Assembly: GCF_050942215.1 (NCBI RefSeq)
Contig: NZ_CP192056.1
Location: 2,046,001-2,110,000 of the forward strand
Direction of reading: 5' to 3'
Source: Sphaerimonospora sp050942215
GTDB taxonomy: Bacteria > Actinomycetota > Actinomycetes > Streptosporangiales > Streptosporangiaceae
DNA: 64,000 nucleotides
The position numbers were made by a program, and so were the translations under genes. The notes beneath the pieces are model-generated. The model made no database searches, had not been told where the DNA came from, and worked only from the letters and a program-made list of their open reading frames with translations. Positions 1-7,773 of the stretch are shown piece by piece (within the stretch, counting starts at the first letter, position 1; each line of letters begins with the position of its first letter).

Positions 1-1
1 G

Positions 2-385
2 GGCGGCTGGAAGATCGTGCCCGACTGGTTGTCGGGGAACGCCTGGATGCTGCCCGTCGCCGTCGGGGCCGTGATGCTGCCCTTCGTGGTCGTCGAGCCG
101 CTCTGGCGCTATGCCGTACATCGCTGGGAACTGTCTGGAGACGTGGTCTACGCCCGGTCGGGGTGGTTGAGCCGGGAATGGGTTTTCGTGCCCGTGAGCC
201 GCATCCAGACGGTGGACAAGGCACAGGGCTGGTTCGAGCGGGCGCTGGGCCTGGCGACCGTGGAGATCCGCACGGCGTCGCACGCCGGGTCATCGACGAT
301 CAAGGGCCTCGACTACGAGGTCGCCGCCCGGCTGGCCGAGGAACTCGCCCGCCGCGCCCAGGAACTCAGGGACGACGCGACGTGA
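2..385 (+). CDS. bacterial PH-domain (YdbS-like) membrane protein, 5' partial
   Basis: The frame is open to the window edge, so the start lies upstream; 127 residues are visible. A hydrophobic stretch (about residues 12-30) precedes a bacterial PH-like domain with the family pattern 'R-x-G-W-L-S-R-E' and 'V-P-V-S-R-I-Q-T-V-D', followed by a Leu/Ala/Arg-rich helical tail. This is the YdbS half of the YdbS/YdbT pair found in many Gram-positive bacteria, usually a small membrane protein of unknown biochemical role. Its stop codon overlaps the GTG of the next gene (GTGA), so the two are translationally coupled. Family assignment is fairly secure; the function is unknown. Confidence 0.75.
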   Translation, partial: GGWKIVPDWLSGNAWMLPVAVGAVMLPFVVVEPLWRYAVHRWELSGDVVYARSGWLSREWVFVPVSRIQTVDKAQGWFERALGLATVEIRTASHAGSSTIKGLDYEVAARLAEELARRAQELRDDAT

Positions 386-2118
386 CGCTTCCCGATCCCG
401 GCGACCCGCGCCCCGGCCCCGGCTTCGAATCCGGCCCCGGCTCAGACGCGGACCTCGGCTCAGGCGCAGGTCCCGGCCCGGACACAGGCCCGCACACAGG
501 CCCGCACACAGGCCCGCACGCGGGTCCGGGCGCGGGTCCGCACGCGGGTCCGGGCTTCGGCTTCGGCGGAGGTCCCGGCCCCGGAGGGCCCCTGCGCGCG
601 GGCGTCGGGCCGTACGGCGCCCGGCGGCTCAGCCCCCGGGTCCTGCTGATCGACCCGATCCGCCTGCTGCCCTCGCTCCTCCTGCCGCTGGCGGGCGTGC
701 TGATCGCCGGCGGGTTCTCGCCGACCTCGTTCGGCTGGGCGGCGGTGGGCGTGGCGGGGTCGGCGGTGTACGCCGTGATCCGGTGGGCGACGTTCACCTA
801 TCACCTCACCGAGGATCGGCTGGAGCTGACCCGGGCCTTCATCGGCCGCTCGGCCAAGACCATCCCGCTGGAACGGATCCGTGGGATCGACATCACCGAG
901 CCGCCGCTCCATCGTCTGCTCGGCCTGGCCGTACTGAAGATCGACACGGGTGCGGGGGGCAGCGAGCAGGAGGGCACGCTCGACGCCGTGACGATGGAGC
1001 AGGCCCGTGTGCTCCGTACGGCACTGCTCGCTCGGCGGCCCGTGCCGCCCCCGCCCGAGCAGGCGGCCGGAACCGCCGGCACCGGGCAGGAAGCGGCGGG
1101 CCAGGGCGTGGCCGCGCCGGGCGTGACGGCTGTGGCCGGTCCGGAACCCGTCGCGCGGGTGCTCGCCCGGGTGCCGCGCCGGTGGCTCACGTACGGCCCG
1201 CTGTCCGGGGCCTATCTGCTGACCCCGTTCGCGCTCGCGGCCGGCGCGGTCGGGCTCGTCTTCCAATGGGGTGAGGAGCTGGGCCTGACCGAACGGTCGG
1301 CACGGCAGGCCCTGGAGTGGGTGTGGGCGCACCCCTATCTGCTGATCGCCGTCGCCGCGCTGCTGGTGACGGCCATGCCGATCGCCGGCGCCGTCGCGTA
1401 CGCGATCTTCAACTGGGATTTCACGCTGCGCGCGCGGGACGGCTACCTGGTGGCCGAGAGAGGCCTGATCACCCGTCGTACGGTCTCACTGGAGCGCCGC
1501 CGGATCCGGGGTTACGAGATGACCGAGGCGCTGCTCGAACGCTGGGCCGGGGTGGCGCGGCTGTGGGCCGTGGTCACCGGCCTGGGTGATTCGGCGACCA
1601 GGGGGCAGCTGCTGCCCGTGACGCCGAAGGCCTTCGCCTCGAAGGTGGCGGGCGAAGCCGTCGTGCCCTTCGCCACGCCGCTGCGGCCGCATCCGTCCCG
1701 GGCCCTGCGGCGCAGGCTGGTGCGGGCCGTCGTGCCGTGGCTGCTGGTCGCCGTGGTGGCGTTCGCGCTGGACTGGGCCGTGGTCGGGGTCGTCGCGCTC
1801 GGGCTGGCGGTCCTGGGGGTCCCGCTCGGTCTGGATCGCTACCGGAGCCTCGGGCACGCCTATGACGGCGCCCGGCTGTCGGTCCGGTCGGGTTCGCTGC
1901 GCCGGGGGCAGGCCGTGGTCGAGCGCCGCGCCGTCGTCGGCTGGACGATGCGGCAGACCGTGTTCCAGCGGATGGCCGGCCTGATCACCGTGACGGCGGG
2001 CGTCGGCGCCGGCAGCGGCGGCTACCCCGCGATCGACACGGGAGAGACCCAGGGTGTCGGCTTCGCCCACGAGGTCACCCCGGACTGGATCCGCCCCTTC
2101 CTCAGTGACCTCTCGTAG
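382..2118 (+). CDS. YdbT-like multi-PH-domain membrane protein
   Basis: I chose the GTG that overlaps the previous stop codon; an upstream in-frame start would bury the whole preceding gene end. The 578-residue product begins with about 75 residues of Gly/Pro/His low complexity. Then come paired hydrophobic segments alternating with PH-like modules whose cores read 'P-L-E-R-I-R-G-I-D', 'L-E-R-R-R-I-R-G-Y' and 'V-E-R-R-A-V-V-G-W', the usual three-module YdbT plan. It probably forms a membrane complex with the upstream protein. The Gly/Pro-rich head is not typical of the family and is built on short DNA repeats. The activity of this family is not known. Confidence 0.75.
   Translation: MTLPDPGDPRPGPGFESGPGSDADLGSGAGPGPDTGPHTGPHTGPHAGPGAGPHAGPGFGFGGGPGPGGPLRAGVGPYGARRLSPRVLLIDPIRLLPSLLLPLAGVLIAGGFSPTSFGWAAVGVAGSAVYAVIRWATFTYHLTEDRLELTRAFIGRSAKTIPLERIRGIDITEPPLHRLLGLAVLKIDTGAGGSEQEGTLDAVTMEQARVLRTALLARRPVPPPPEQAAGTAGTGQEAAGQGVAAPGVTAVAGPEPVARVLARVPRRWLTYGPLSGAYLLTPFALAAGAVGLVFQWGEELGLTERSARQALEWVWAHPYLLIAVAALLVTAMPIAGAVAYAIFNWDFTLRARDGYLVAERGLITRRTVSLERRRIRGYEMTEALLERWAGVARLWAVVTGLGDSATRGQLLPVTPKAFASKVAGEAVVPFATPLRPHPSRALRRRLVRAVVPWLLVAVVAFALDWAVVGVVALGLAVLGVPLGLDRYRSLGHAYDGARLSVRSGSLRRGQAVVERRAVVGWTMRQTVFQRMAGLITVTAGVGAGSGGYPAIDTGETQGVGFAHEVTPDWIRPFLSDLS
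481..557 (+). repeat. short tandem repeat encoding Gly-Pro-His motifs
   Basis: Imperfect 12-base units related to GGCCCGCACACA, drifting to GGTCCGCACGCG, lie in the 5' part of the YdbT-like gene and encode repeated G-P-H-(T/A). Because the period is a multiple of three, copy-number slippage would lengthen or shorten the protein in frame. Confidence 0.6.
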
Positions 2119-2201
2119 GGGCGAACCGCGACGAGACCGGTGGCCGGCCGAGGAGAGCCGACGAAGACGGGCGACGGCCCTCGAACGGGGAACCCTCCAT
2201 G

Positions 2202-3191
2202 TCAGGCCGTTCCGGTCACGGAGACGACGACCTTGCCGCCCGGGTGGCCCCCGGTGAGGTGGCGGATCGCGTCGGGCGCGGCGGCGAGAGGATAGACACG
2301 GTCGATCGCCGGGGTGACGGCGCCGGACTCGACGAGCCGGGTCAGTTCCTCCAGGTGCTCGGCGCGCTCTGTCGAGATGAGCGGGCGAAACCGCTGTCCC
2401 GTGAACATCGACAGCAGCGGCATCCGGAGCATGCGTCCCATGCCCCCGGTGAAGCGGTACGCGGTGTGCCCGCCGCCGACGAGGACCAGCGTCCCCCGTG
2501 GCGTCAGGGCACGGCGCAGCAGGGACAGCGGCCGGTTTCCGGCGGTGTCGACGACGACGTCGTAACATGGCCCGTCCCGGTCGATCTCCTCGCGGGCGTA
2601 GTCGATGACGTCTTCGGCCCCGAGCGACCGGACGAGCCCGGCGTTCGCCGCCCCGCACACGCCGGTGACGCTCCCGCCGGAGGCCCTGGCGATCTGCACG
2701 GCGAACGACCCCACGCCTCCCGAGGCGCCGATCACCAGCACCCGCTGTCCCGGCCGTACGCGGGCGCAGTACCGCACGGCCTGCAGCGCCGTCATGCCGG
2801 AGACCGGCACGGCGGCGGCCTGCTCGAACGTGAGGCCGGCCGGCTTCGGCGCGAGGCGGTCCTGCCGTGCCCTCGCGTACTCGGCGAACGAGCCGCTCTC
2901 GCAGGTGCCGTACACCTCCTGACCTGGCCGGAAGCGGGTGACGCCGGCGCCGACGGCCGTCACCGTCCCGGCGACGTCACGGCCTCTGACCGTGACCTTG
3001 GGCCGGCGCAGCCCGAAGCCCGCGACGCGCGCGAGATACGGCTGCCCGGTCATGAGGACCCACACGCCGGGGTCCACCCCGGCGGCGCGGACCTCGACGA
3101 GCACCTCCTCGTCACCGATCTCGGGGCGGTCGATGTCGCGTAGGCGGAGCACGTCCGCCGGGCCGTACGCGTCCTGGACGATGGCCTTCAT
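2202..3191 (-). CDS. zinc-independent MDR alcohol dehydrogenase / quinone oxidoreductase
   Basis: A 329-residue medium-chain dehydrogenase/reductase. The N-terminal GroES-like domain starts 'M-K-A-I-V-Q-D-A-Y-G' and the NAD(P)-binding Rossmann motif is 'G-A-S-G-G-V-G-S'. The structural zinc cysteine cluster of classical alcohol dehydrogenases is absent, so an NADPH-dependent quinone or enone reduction is most likely; the substrate is unknown. Its ATG overlaps the stop of the upstream XRE regulator (ATGA), making it the last gene of a three-gene operon (membrane protein, regulator, reductase). It may be a stress-responsive reductase controlled by that regulator, which is inference. Confidence 0.8.
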   Translation of the reverse strand: MKAIVQDAYGPADVLRLRDIDRPEIGDEEVLVEVRAAGVDPGVWVLMTGQPYLARVAGFGLRRPKVTVRGRDVAGTVTAVGAGVTRFRPGQEVYGTCESGSFAEYARARQDRLAPKPAGLTFEQAAAVPVSGMTALQAVRYCARVRPGQRVLVIGASGGVGSFAVQIARASGGSVTGVCGAANAGLVRSLGAEDVIDYAREEIDRDGPCYDVVVDTAGNRPLSLLRRALTPRGTLVLVGGGHTAYRFTGGMGRMLRMPLLSMFTGQRFRPLISTERAEHLEELTRLVESGAVTPAIDRVYPLAAAPDAIRHLTGGHPGGKVVVSVTGTA

Positions 3192-3421
3192 GGCGTCCCT
3201 TCCGGGAGGTCTGGGTACTGGAACACGTCGTCGAGCGGCATGCCGAACACCCGGGCGATCCGGAAGGCCATCTCCAGGGAGGGCGAGTATCGGCCCTGCT
3301 CGATGGCGATGACGGTCTGCCTGGTCACACCGATGCGTTCGGCCAGCTCGGCCTGGGTCATCTCGTCGTGCGCGAACCGCAGCGCGCGGATGCGGTTGGT
3401 CACTCGTGTCGGCTTCACCAC
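3188..3421 (-). CDS. XRE-family helix-turn-helix regulator (YozG-like)
   Basis: A compact 77-residue DNA-binding protein. The HTH covers about residues 18-72, with 'M-T-Q-A-E-L-A-E-R-I-G-V-T-R-Q-T-V' as helices two and three and the tail 'M-P-L-D-D-V-F-Q-Y' typical of stand-alone YozG-type regulators. Two consecutive GTG codons (3421 and 3418) can serve as start. Both lie inside the last codons of the upstream membrane-protein gene, so translation is coupled. Regulators of this type are normally encoded beside a small membrane protein, as here, and are thought to repress their own operon. The three 18-bp elements upstream of the operon (3860-3923) are the obvious candidate targets. Confidence 0.85.
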   Translation of the reverse strand: MVKPTRVTNRIRALRFAHDEMTQAELAERIGVTRQTVIAIEQGRYSPSLEMAFRIARVFGMPLDDVFQYPDLPEGTP

Positions 3422-3843
3422 TCGGGAAGGCTCCTGCGATAGAAAGCGATCTTGGCGATCCCGCCGAGGAGCGCCGACAGCACGAAGCAGAGGTAGATCA
3501 CGTTCGCGATCCAGAACCGGTCCCATCCGGCCATGGCCATGAGCATCGCCGCGAGCGCGCCGATGATCACAAACGCCTGGCCGATGTGCTCGCCGAGCCG
3601 TCCGATCTCCCTGTCGCGGGCGTCGACGACGCGCGAGGCCCTCGGATTGACGATCGCCATCCCGATCTCGGCCAAAATCGACGCGGCGATGGCCCCGCCG
3701 ACCGACCACAGCAGGGCGGCGGCGTACGGCGTATCGGGTAACGGCCCTCCGCCCGCCTGGCTGAGGACGGTGATGACGTACGCGGTGTAGGCGAGCATGG
3801 CGACGACCAGGCTGATCCAGGCGCGTTTCTCCTCGTGGGCCAT
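3415..3843 (-). CDS. small integral membrane protein paired with XRE regulator
   Basis: A 142-residue protein with about four transmembrane helices (around residues 10-28, 42-62, 88-105 and 110-130) and no recognisable catalytic motif. I chose the ATG at 3843 because AAAGG sits about eight bases upstream; a GTG nine bases earlier would overlap that Shine-Dalgarno. It is the first gene of the operon with the XRE regulator and the MDR enzyme. Membrane proteins in this arrangement are common in Gram-positive genomes and remain uncharacterised. A sensing or anti-regulator role is possible but not shown by the sequence. Confidence 0.75.
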   Translation of the reverse strand: MAHEEKRAWISLVVAMLAYTAYVITVLSQAGGGPLPDTPYAAALLWSVGGAIAASILAEIGMAIVNPRASRVVDARDREIGRLGEHIGQAFVIIGALAAMLMAMAGWDRFWIANVIYLCFVLSALLGGIAKIAFYRRSLPEW

Positions 3844-3859
3844 GATCGGCACCTTTCGA

Positions 3860-3923
3860 TGTACAAAATCTTTGACATCTCGAAGGTAGCGAATCTTTGA
3901 CCCGATGTCCAGAATTTTTTACA
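3860..3923 (-). promoter_or_regulatory. three 18-bp operator-like repeats upstream of the XRE operon
   Basis: Plus-strand copies are TGTACAAAATCTTTGACA (3860-3877), GGTAGCGAATCTTTGACC (3885-3902) and TGTCCAGAATTTTTTACA (3906-3923). The shared pattern is TGTNCANAATCTTTGACA, an imperfect palindrome with TGT and ACA ends. They fill the AT-rich promoter region just before the membrane-protein gene, where an autoregulating repressor would bind. Confidence 0.55.
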
Positions 3924-4121
3924 CGACGCCGCGTCGGCCGTCGAGGAGCGGCCGGATGCCGGCACCTTCGCCGATGTGAGCTCGGTGGTGGACGTGGCGA
4001 CTTCTGTCCGTGACCTCGCGGCTTCCTCTCGCCACGTCACGTCTCACTGAAGACAGACGAGCGACGGCCCGGGAGGCAGGCTCGCGCCCAAGCGGAGCCG
4101 GGACACGGTGCCGGCCGTGAT

Positions 4122-5975
4122 TCAGTCCGGCTTGCGGGCGCCGAACATGATCTCGTCCCAGCTGGGGACGGACGCGCGGCGGCGGGATTTGCGCGGACGC
4201 GGCTTCGGCACCGGTGGGGCGGGAAGCTCCGTCTTGGCGTCTGCCGCCGGCTCCTTCTTCTGAGGCGTGCCGGGGGTGCCGACGGCGGCCGCGCTGGCGG
4301 CGGGAGCGTCCGAGGCGGGACGCGCCGCCGGAACGGTCGGCCGCGGCCGGGGCTTCGGACGCGGCGGCGGCCCGGCCGGAGCGGCGGGCCGATCGGTTGC
4401 CGGGACGGCGGCGGCGGCCGGTTTCGGGGCAGGGGCGGGCGCCGGACGTTCGGCCGCGGCCTTGTCCGGCCCGGGATTCGTGGTCGCGGCGGCCTTGTCA
4501 GCGGAATCGGAGGCGGCGGACGCGGGCTCGCCGCTCGCCGGGGTGTCGGCCGCGACGGGCGCCGTCTCCGGCGTCCTTTGCACGGTGACGGGCTCCGCCG
4601 GCCGCTCGGCCGCGGGTGTGGGGGTCTCGGCGGCGGGCTCGTTCTTCTCGCTCGCGGCCTCGGCGGTCGCCGGCTTCGCGGGGGCCGGGGGTTCCGTGAC
4701 GGCCGTCGGCTGCGCGGCGGTGGACGTGTCGGCTTCGGACACGGACGCGGCCGGCTCGGGCGTGGCGTCCGGCCGGCGTACGGAATCCTCGGGCGGGGGC
4801 GCGGCGGCGTCGTCCGCCGTCGTTTCGGCGTGGACGCCGGCCCCGGGGGCGGCGTCGGGCGGACGGGGGCCGAGGCCCGGCTCGTCATGGCCGGCCTGAG
4901 CGACCCTGGGAAGGCCGATCACGGCGCTGCCGCGGTCGGCCGTCTCCTTCCGGCCCTGAGAATCCCGGCCGTGAGAATCCCGGCCGTGCGCCTCATGACC
5001 GTGAGAGTCCCGGCCGTGCGCCTCATGGCCGTGAGAATCCCGGACGCGGGAATTCCACTCACGGGCGTCGCGATCCTCCAGGGTGGCCGCGTCCAGTCCG
5101 GCGAGCGGGTCGGGCAGACGGAAGGGCACCGGGGTCAGGTCGGACCGGAACGCGGCGGGCGGCTCCACCCGCGGCTCGTGCCGTACGGGGGGCTCGTGCT
5201 GCCACGCCGCGGGCGGCTCGCGCCGCGCTGCCGGCTGCTCGTGCCTCGCGGGCGGCTCATGCCGTACGGAAGACTCGGACCGGGCGGCCGCGGGCGCGTC
5301 GGGGGGCAGTGAGGGCACCGAGGCCAGCTTGGGGGCGAGCCGGGGCACGAAGGGGCGGACCGTGTCGTCCTGCGCCTTCTCCCTGGCGGAGGTCTCGCCG
5401 TGGTCGGCGGCCGACAGGCGCATCGCCTCGTCGTCGTTGGGCGTGATATGGCGGCGGCGGGGGTCGAACAGCCATTCGGCGTGGCGGGTGTGGCCGTTCC
5501 AGACGAAGCCGAGCTTCACCCGCCAGAGGTTGTCGTCGCGCTTGCAGGAGTCCCAGTCGATCTCGTCGGCGGGCACGCCGCGCCTGGTCAGCCGCTCGGC
5601 GACCAGTTCGCCGAGCGTGGGTCCTGGCGTGGACTCGCCGGGCAGGCGGACGATGATCCGCTGAGCCTGCTGGGCCACGTACTCGCGCTCCTGGAGAACC
5701 GGCCCCTCGAACCAGCGGACGCGCTCGACCGGGATGCCGGCGGTCGCCGCGATCTGCTCGGCCGACTCGCCCGCGCGGATGCGCGCCTGGATCTCCTTGG
5801 GACGCAGCGGGCTCTCCACTTCGATCTCGTACTGGCCGAGACGGGAGAAGTTGCCGCGGACCGCGGCGCGGAGCCGGTCGTCCACGGGAAGCGTGAACCG
5901 CGTGCCCCGCCCGGCCGTGGCCAGTACGAGGTACGTTCCGTCCTCACTTACCGCGACGAGACGGAGCTCCTGCAT
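4122..5975 (-). CDS. sepH: septation protein SepH (DUF3071)
   Basis: SepH is an actinobacterial divisome protein that promotes FtsZ assembly. The ATG at 5975 was chosen because 'M-Q-E-L-R-L-V-A-V-S-E-D-G' is the family N-terminus and GAAGGGA precedes it. Residues about 1-165 form the conserved DUF3071 domain with an internal HTH-like segment ('A-E-Q-I-A-A-T-A-G-I-P-V-E-R-V') and an 'R-R-R-H-I-T-P-N' stretch. The last residues carry the conserved motif 'V-P-S-W-D-E-I-M-F-G'. At 617 residues it is much longer than the roughly 340 I recall for Streptomyces SepH. The excess is a disordered Pro/Ala/Glu-rich linker that includes a His/Gly decapeptide repeat. Confidence 0.92.
   Translation of the reverse strand: MQELRLVAVSEDGTYLVLATAGRGTRFTLPVDDRLRAAVRGNFSRLGQYEIEVESPLRPKEIQARIRAGESAEQIAATAGIPVERVRWFEGPVLQEREYVAQQAQRIIVRLPGESTPGPTLGELVAERLTRRGVPADEIDWDSCKRDDNLWRVKLGFVWNGHTRHAEWLFDPRRRHITPNDDEAMRLSAADHGETSAREKAQDDTVRPFVPRLAPKLASVPSLPPDAPAAARSESSVRHEPPARHEQPAARREPPAAWQHEPPVRHEPRVEPPAAFRSDLTPVPFRLPDPLAGLDAATLEDRDAREWNSRVRDSHGHEAHGRDSHGHEAHGRDSHGRDSQGRKETADRGSAVIGLPRVAQAGHDEPGLGPRPPDAAPGAGVHAETTADDAAAPPPEDSVRRPDATPEPAASVSEADTSTAAQPTAVTEPPAPAKPATAEAASEKNEPAAETPTPAAERPAEPVTVQRTPETAPVAADTPASGEPASAASDSADKAAATTNPGPDKAAAERPAPAPAPKPAAAAVPATDRPAAPAGPPPRPKPRPRPTVPAARPASDAPAASAAAVGTPGTPQKKEPAADAKTELPAPPVPKPRPRKSRRRASVPSWDEIMFGARKPD
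4957..5043 (-). repeat. sepH: 30-bp tandem repeat in the sepH linker
   Basis: Two full 30-base units (4971-5000 and 5001-5030) are flanked by partial units on both sides. They encode the decapeptide R-D-S-H-G-H-E-A-H-G in the linker. The unit length keeps the reading frame, so the region can vary in copy number between strains. Confidence 0.7.
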
Positions 5976-6379
5976 GCGAGTCCCTTCGTCGTCATGCTGC
6001 GTCGTCCCCCGGGCCCTCGAGTCTCTCGTGTGAGCCGGTTGCCTTCCAGCACCGTACCCGGCATGTCCGAACATCGCCTTGCCTGGGGGCGTGGCGGTTG
6101 TCGTGACTCCAGTCACTTTTGTCCCGTTCACCTTGCCACAACCAACCGGTGATGAGGGTCCAAGTAGCGAGAGAGAGGGGCATGCCGCCCGGGATGAGGC
6201 ACGCGCCGTGCCGCGCGGAAGGCTTGCAAGGCTTCCATCCTCGTTGCTCCCTCGGTCGAGTGGCGCGCGGGGCTCGGGCGGACCCGCGCTCCGCGATCTG
6301 CCCGTCCGAAGGCCTTGCCCAGGGCAACGTGACGCGCGCGGAACCGGACCCTGGATGTGGACTTTACGCGGCCTTGGCG
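5976..6379. other. intergenic region upstream of sepH, with one perfect palindrome
   Basis: About 400 bases lie between the sepH start and the end of the flavoprotein gene. No convincing ORF or RNA gene is visible. The one clear structure is GTGACT-CC-AGTCAC at 6103-6116, two perfect 6-base arms followed by TTTT on the plus strand. It lies about 130 bases upstream of sepH and could be a regulator site for it; the rest shows nothing I can interpret. Confidence 0.4.
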
Positions 6380-7693
6380 TCAGCGTCCGGGCGGCGCGCC
6401 GAGGATCCGGTCAAGGTAATCGTTGGCGAACAGTCCGTGCGGATCGAGACGATCACGCAACGCGACGAATTCGGCGAATCTCGGATAGACCGTGCCGAGG
6501 TAGTCGGCGTCGCGTGTGTGCAGCTTGCCCCAGTGCGGCCGCCCCCGGAGCCTCACCATGATCTCCTCGACGCCCTCGAAGTACGCCGGGTCGGGCGTCG
6601 GCCGGTAGACGTGGCAGGCGATGTAGGCCGAGGCCCTGCCGTACGCCGTGGACAGCCAGGCGTCAGCCGGCGGGGCCACCCGCACCTCGATCGGGAAGCC
6701 GACCGGCCGGCCCGACCGCTCGACCAGGTCCCGGACCTCGCGCAGGGCCCGGCCGAGGTGCTCGCGCGGGATGGCGTACTCCATCTCCAGGAACCGCACC
6801 CTGCGCACGGTGGCGAAGATCTTGTAGGAGGTGTCCACGCACTCCGACGTGCCGAGCGCCTTCGCCGAGATCGTGTTGATCGCCGGGATGACCCGGGGGA
6901 TCCGGGCGCCGAGCGCGCAGGCCGCGCCGAAGAGCGTGTTCTCCAGGAACTCGTTGTCCAGCCAGCGCCGGAAGGACGACGGCGGCGCGGCCGGTCCCGG
7001 GCTGCGGTCGTTCCGCTTGACCAGGCAGGCGTCGGTGTGCGGCAGCCAGTAGAAGTCGAGGTGGTCGGCCTGCCCGGTGAGCTCGTCGAGCGACTCCAGG
7101 ACGCGGCTGAACCGCATCGGCTCGCGCCGGCCCCGCAGCAGGAACGACGGCTCCACCCGTAGCGTCACGGCGGTGACGACGCCGAGCGCGCCGAGCCCGA
7201 CACGGGCCGCGTCGAACAGGTCTCCGGCCTCGCCCTCGTCGCCCTCGCGCACGGTCGTGATCGATCCGTCGGCCAGGACCAGTTCCAGCCCGACGACCTG
7301 GTCGGCGAGGCCGGCGGCGATCCGCTCGCCGGTGCCGTGCGTGCCGGTCTGTACGGCTCCGGCGATCGTCTGCGCGGTGATGTCCCCCATGTTGGCCAGC
7401 GCGAGGCCACGCCGGTCGAGCTCGTCGTTCAGGACGTGCAGCGGGGTGCCCGCCGCGACTTTCACCCACCCGTCGCCCACCTCGATGACACCGGTCAGCG
7501 CGGTGGGCCGCAACATGATGCCGTCGGTGAGGGCCACGCCGGTGAACGAGTGCCCGCTGCCGACCATGCGCACCCGCCGCCCGTCGCGTGCGGCGTCCCG
7601 TACGGCCTGCGCCACCTCGGCGGCGGAGGCGGGCGTACGGACCTCGGCCGGGGCGGCGGACTGGTTCCGCGACCAGTTGACGAACGCGACCAT
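6380..7693 (-). CDS. D-arabinono-1,4-lactone oxidase-like FAD protein
   Basis: A 437-residue flavoprotein of the aldonolactone oxidase family, which oxidises sugar lactones or alditols with O2 or another acceptor. The N-terminal FAD-binding domain (PCMH type) shows 'G-S-G-H-S-F-T-G-V-A' and 'T-G-T-H-G-T-G'. The C-terminal ALO domain ends with the hallmark 'R-P-H-W-G-K-L-H'. The ATG at 7693 follows GGGAGGATC. It stands alone between sepH and an MFS gene on the same strand. The substrate cannot be read from the sequence; L-gulonolactone, arabinonolactone and alditols are all known in the family. Confidence 0.85.
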   Translation of the reverse strand: MVAFVNWSRNQSAAPAEVRTPASAAEVAQAVRDAARDGRRVRMVGSGHSFTGVALTDGIMLRPTALTGVIEVGDGWVKVAAGTPLHVLNDELDRRGLALANMGDITAQTIAGAVQTGTHGTGERIAAGLADQVVGLELVLADGSITTVREGDEGEAGDLFDAARVGLGALGVVTAVTLRVEPSFLLRGRREPMRFSRVLESLDELTGQADHLDFYWLPHTDACLVKRNDRSPGPAAPPSSFRRWLDNEFLENTLFGAACALGARIPRVIPAINTISAKALGTSECVDTSYKIFATVRRVRFLEMEYAIPREHLGRALREVRDLVERSGRPVGFPIEVRVAPPADAWLSTAYGRASAYIACHVYRPTPDPAYFEGVEEIMVRLRGRPHWGKLHTRDADYLGTVYPRFAEFVALRDRLDPHGLFANDYLDRILGAPPGR

Positions 7694-7773
7694 GATCCTC
7701 CCATCAGAATGCGCGTCCCCCGATCGCGAATATGAACACTACTCATAATCGGTGCCGCTGCCTATCGGCGGAT

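Noticed and set aside
481..557. CRISPR-like short repeats
   Set aside because: Units are 12 bases, contiguous and in frame within a gene, with no spacers.
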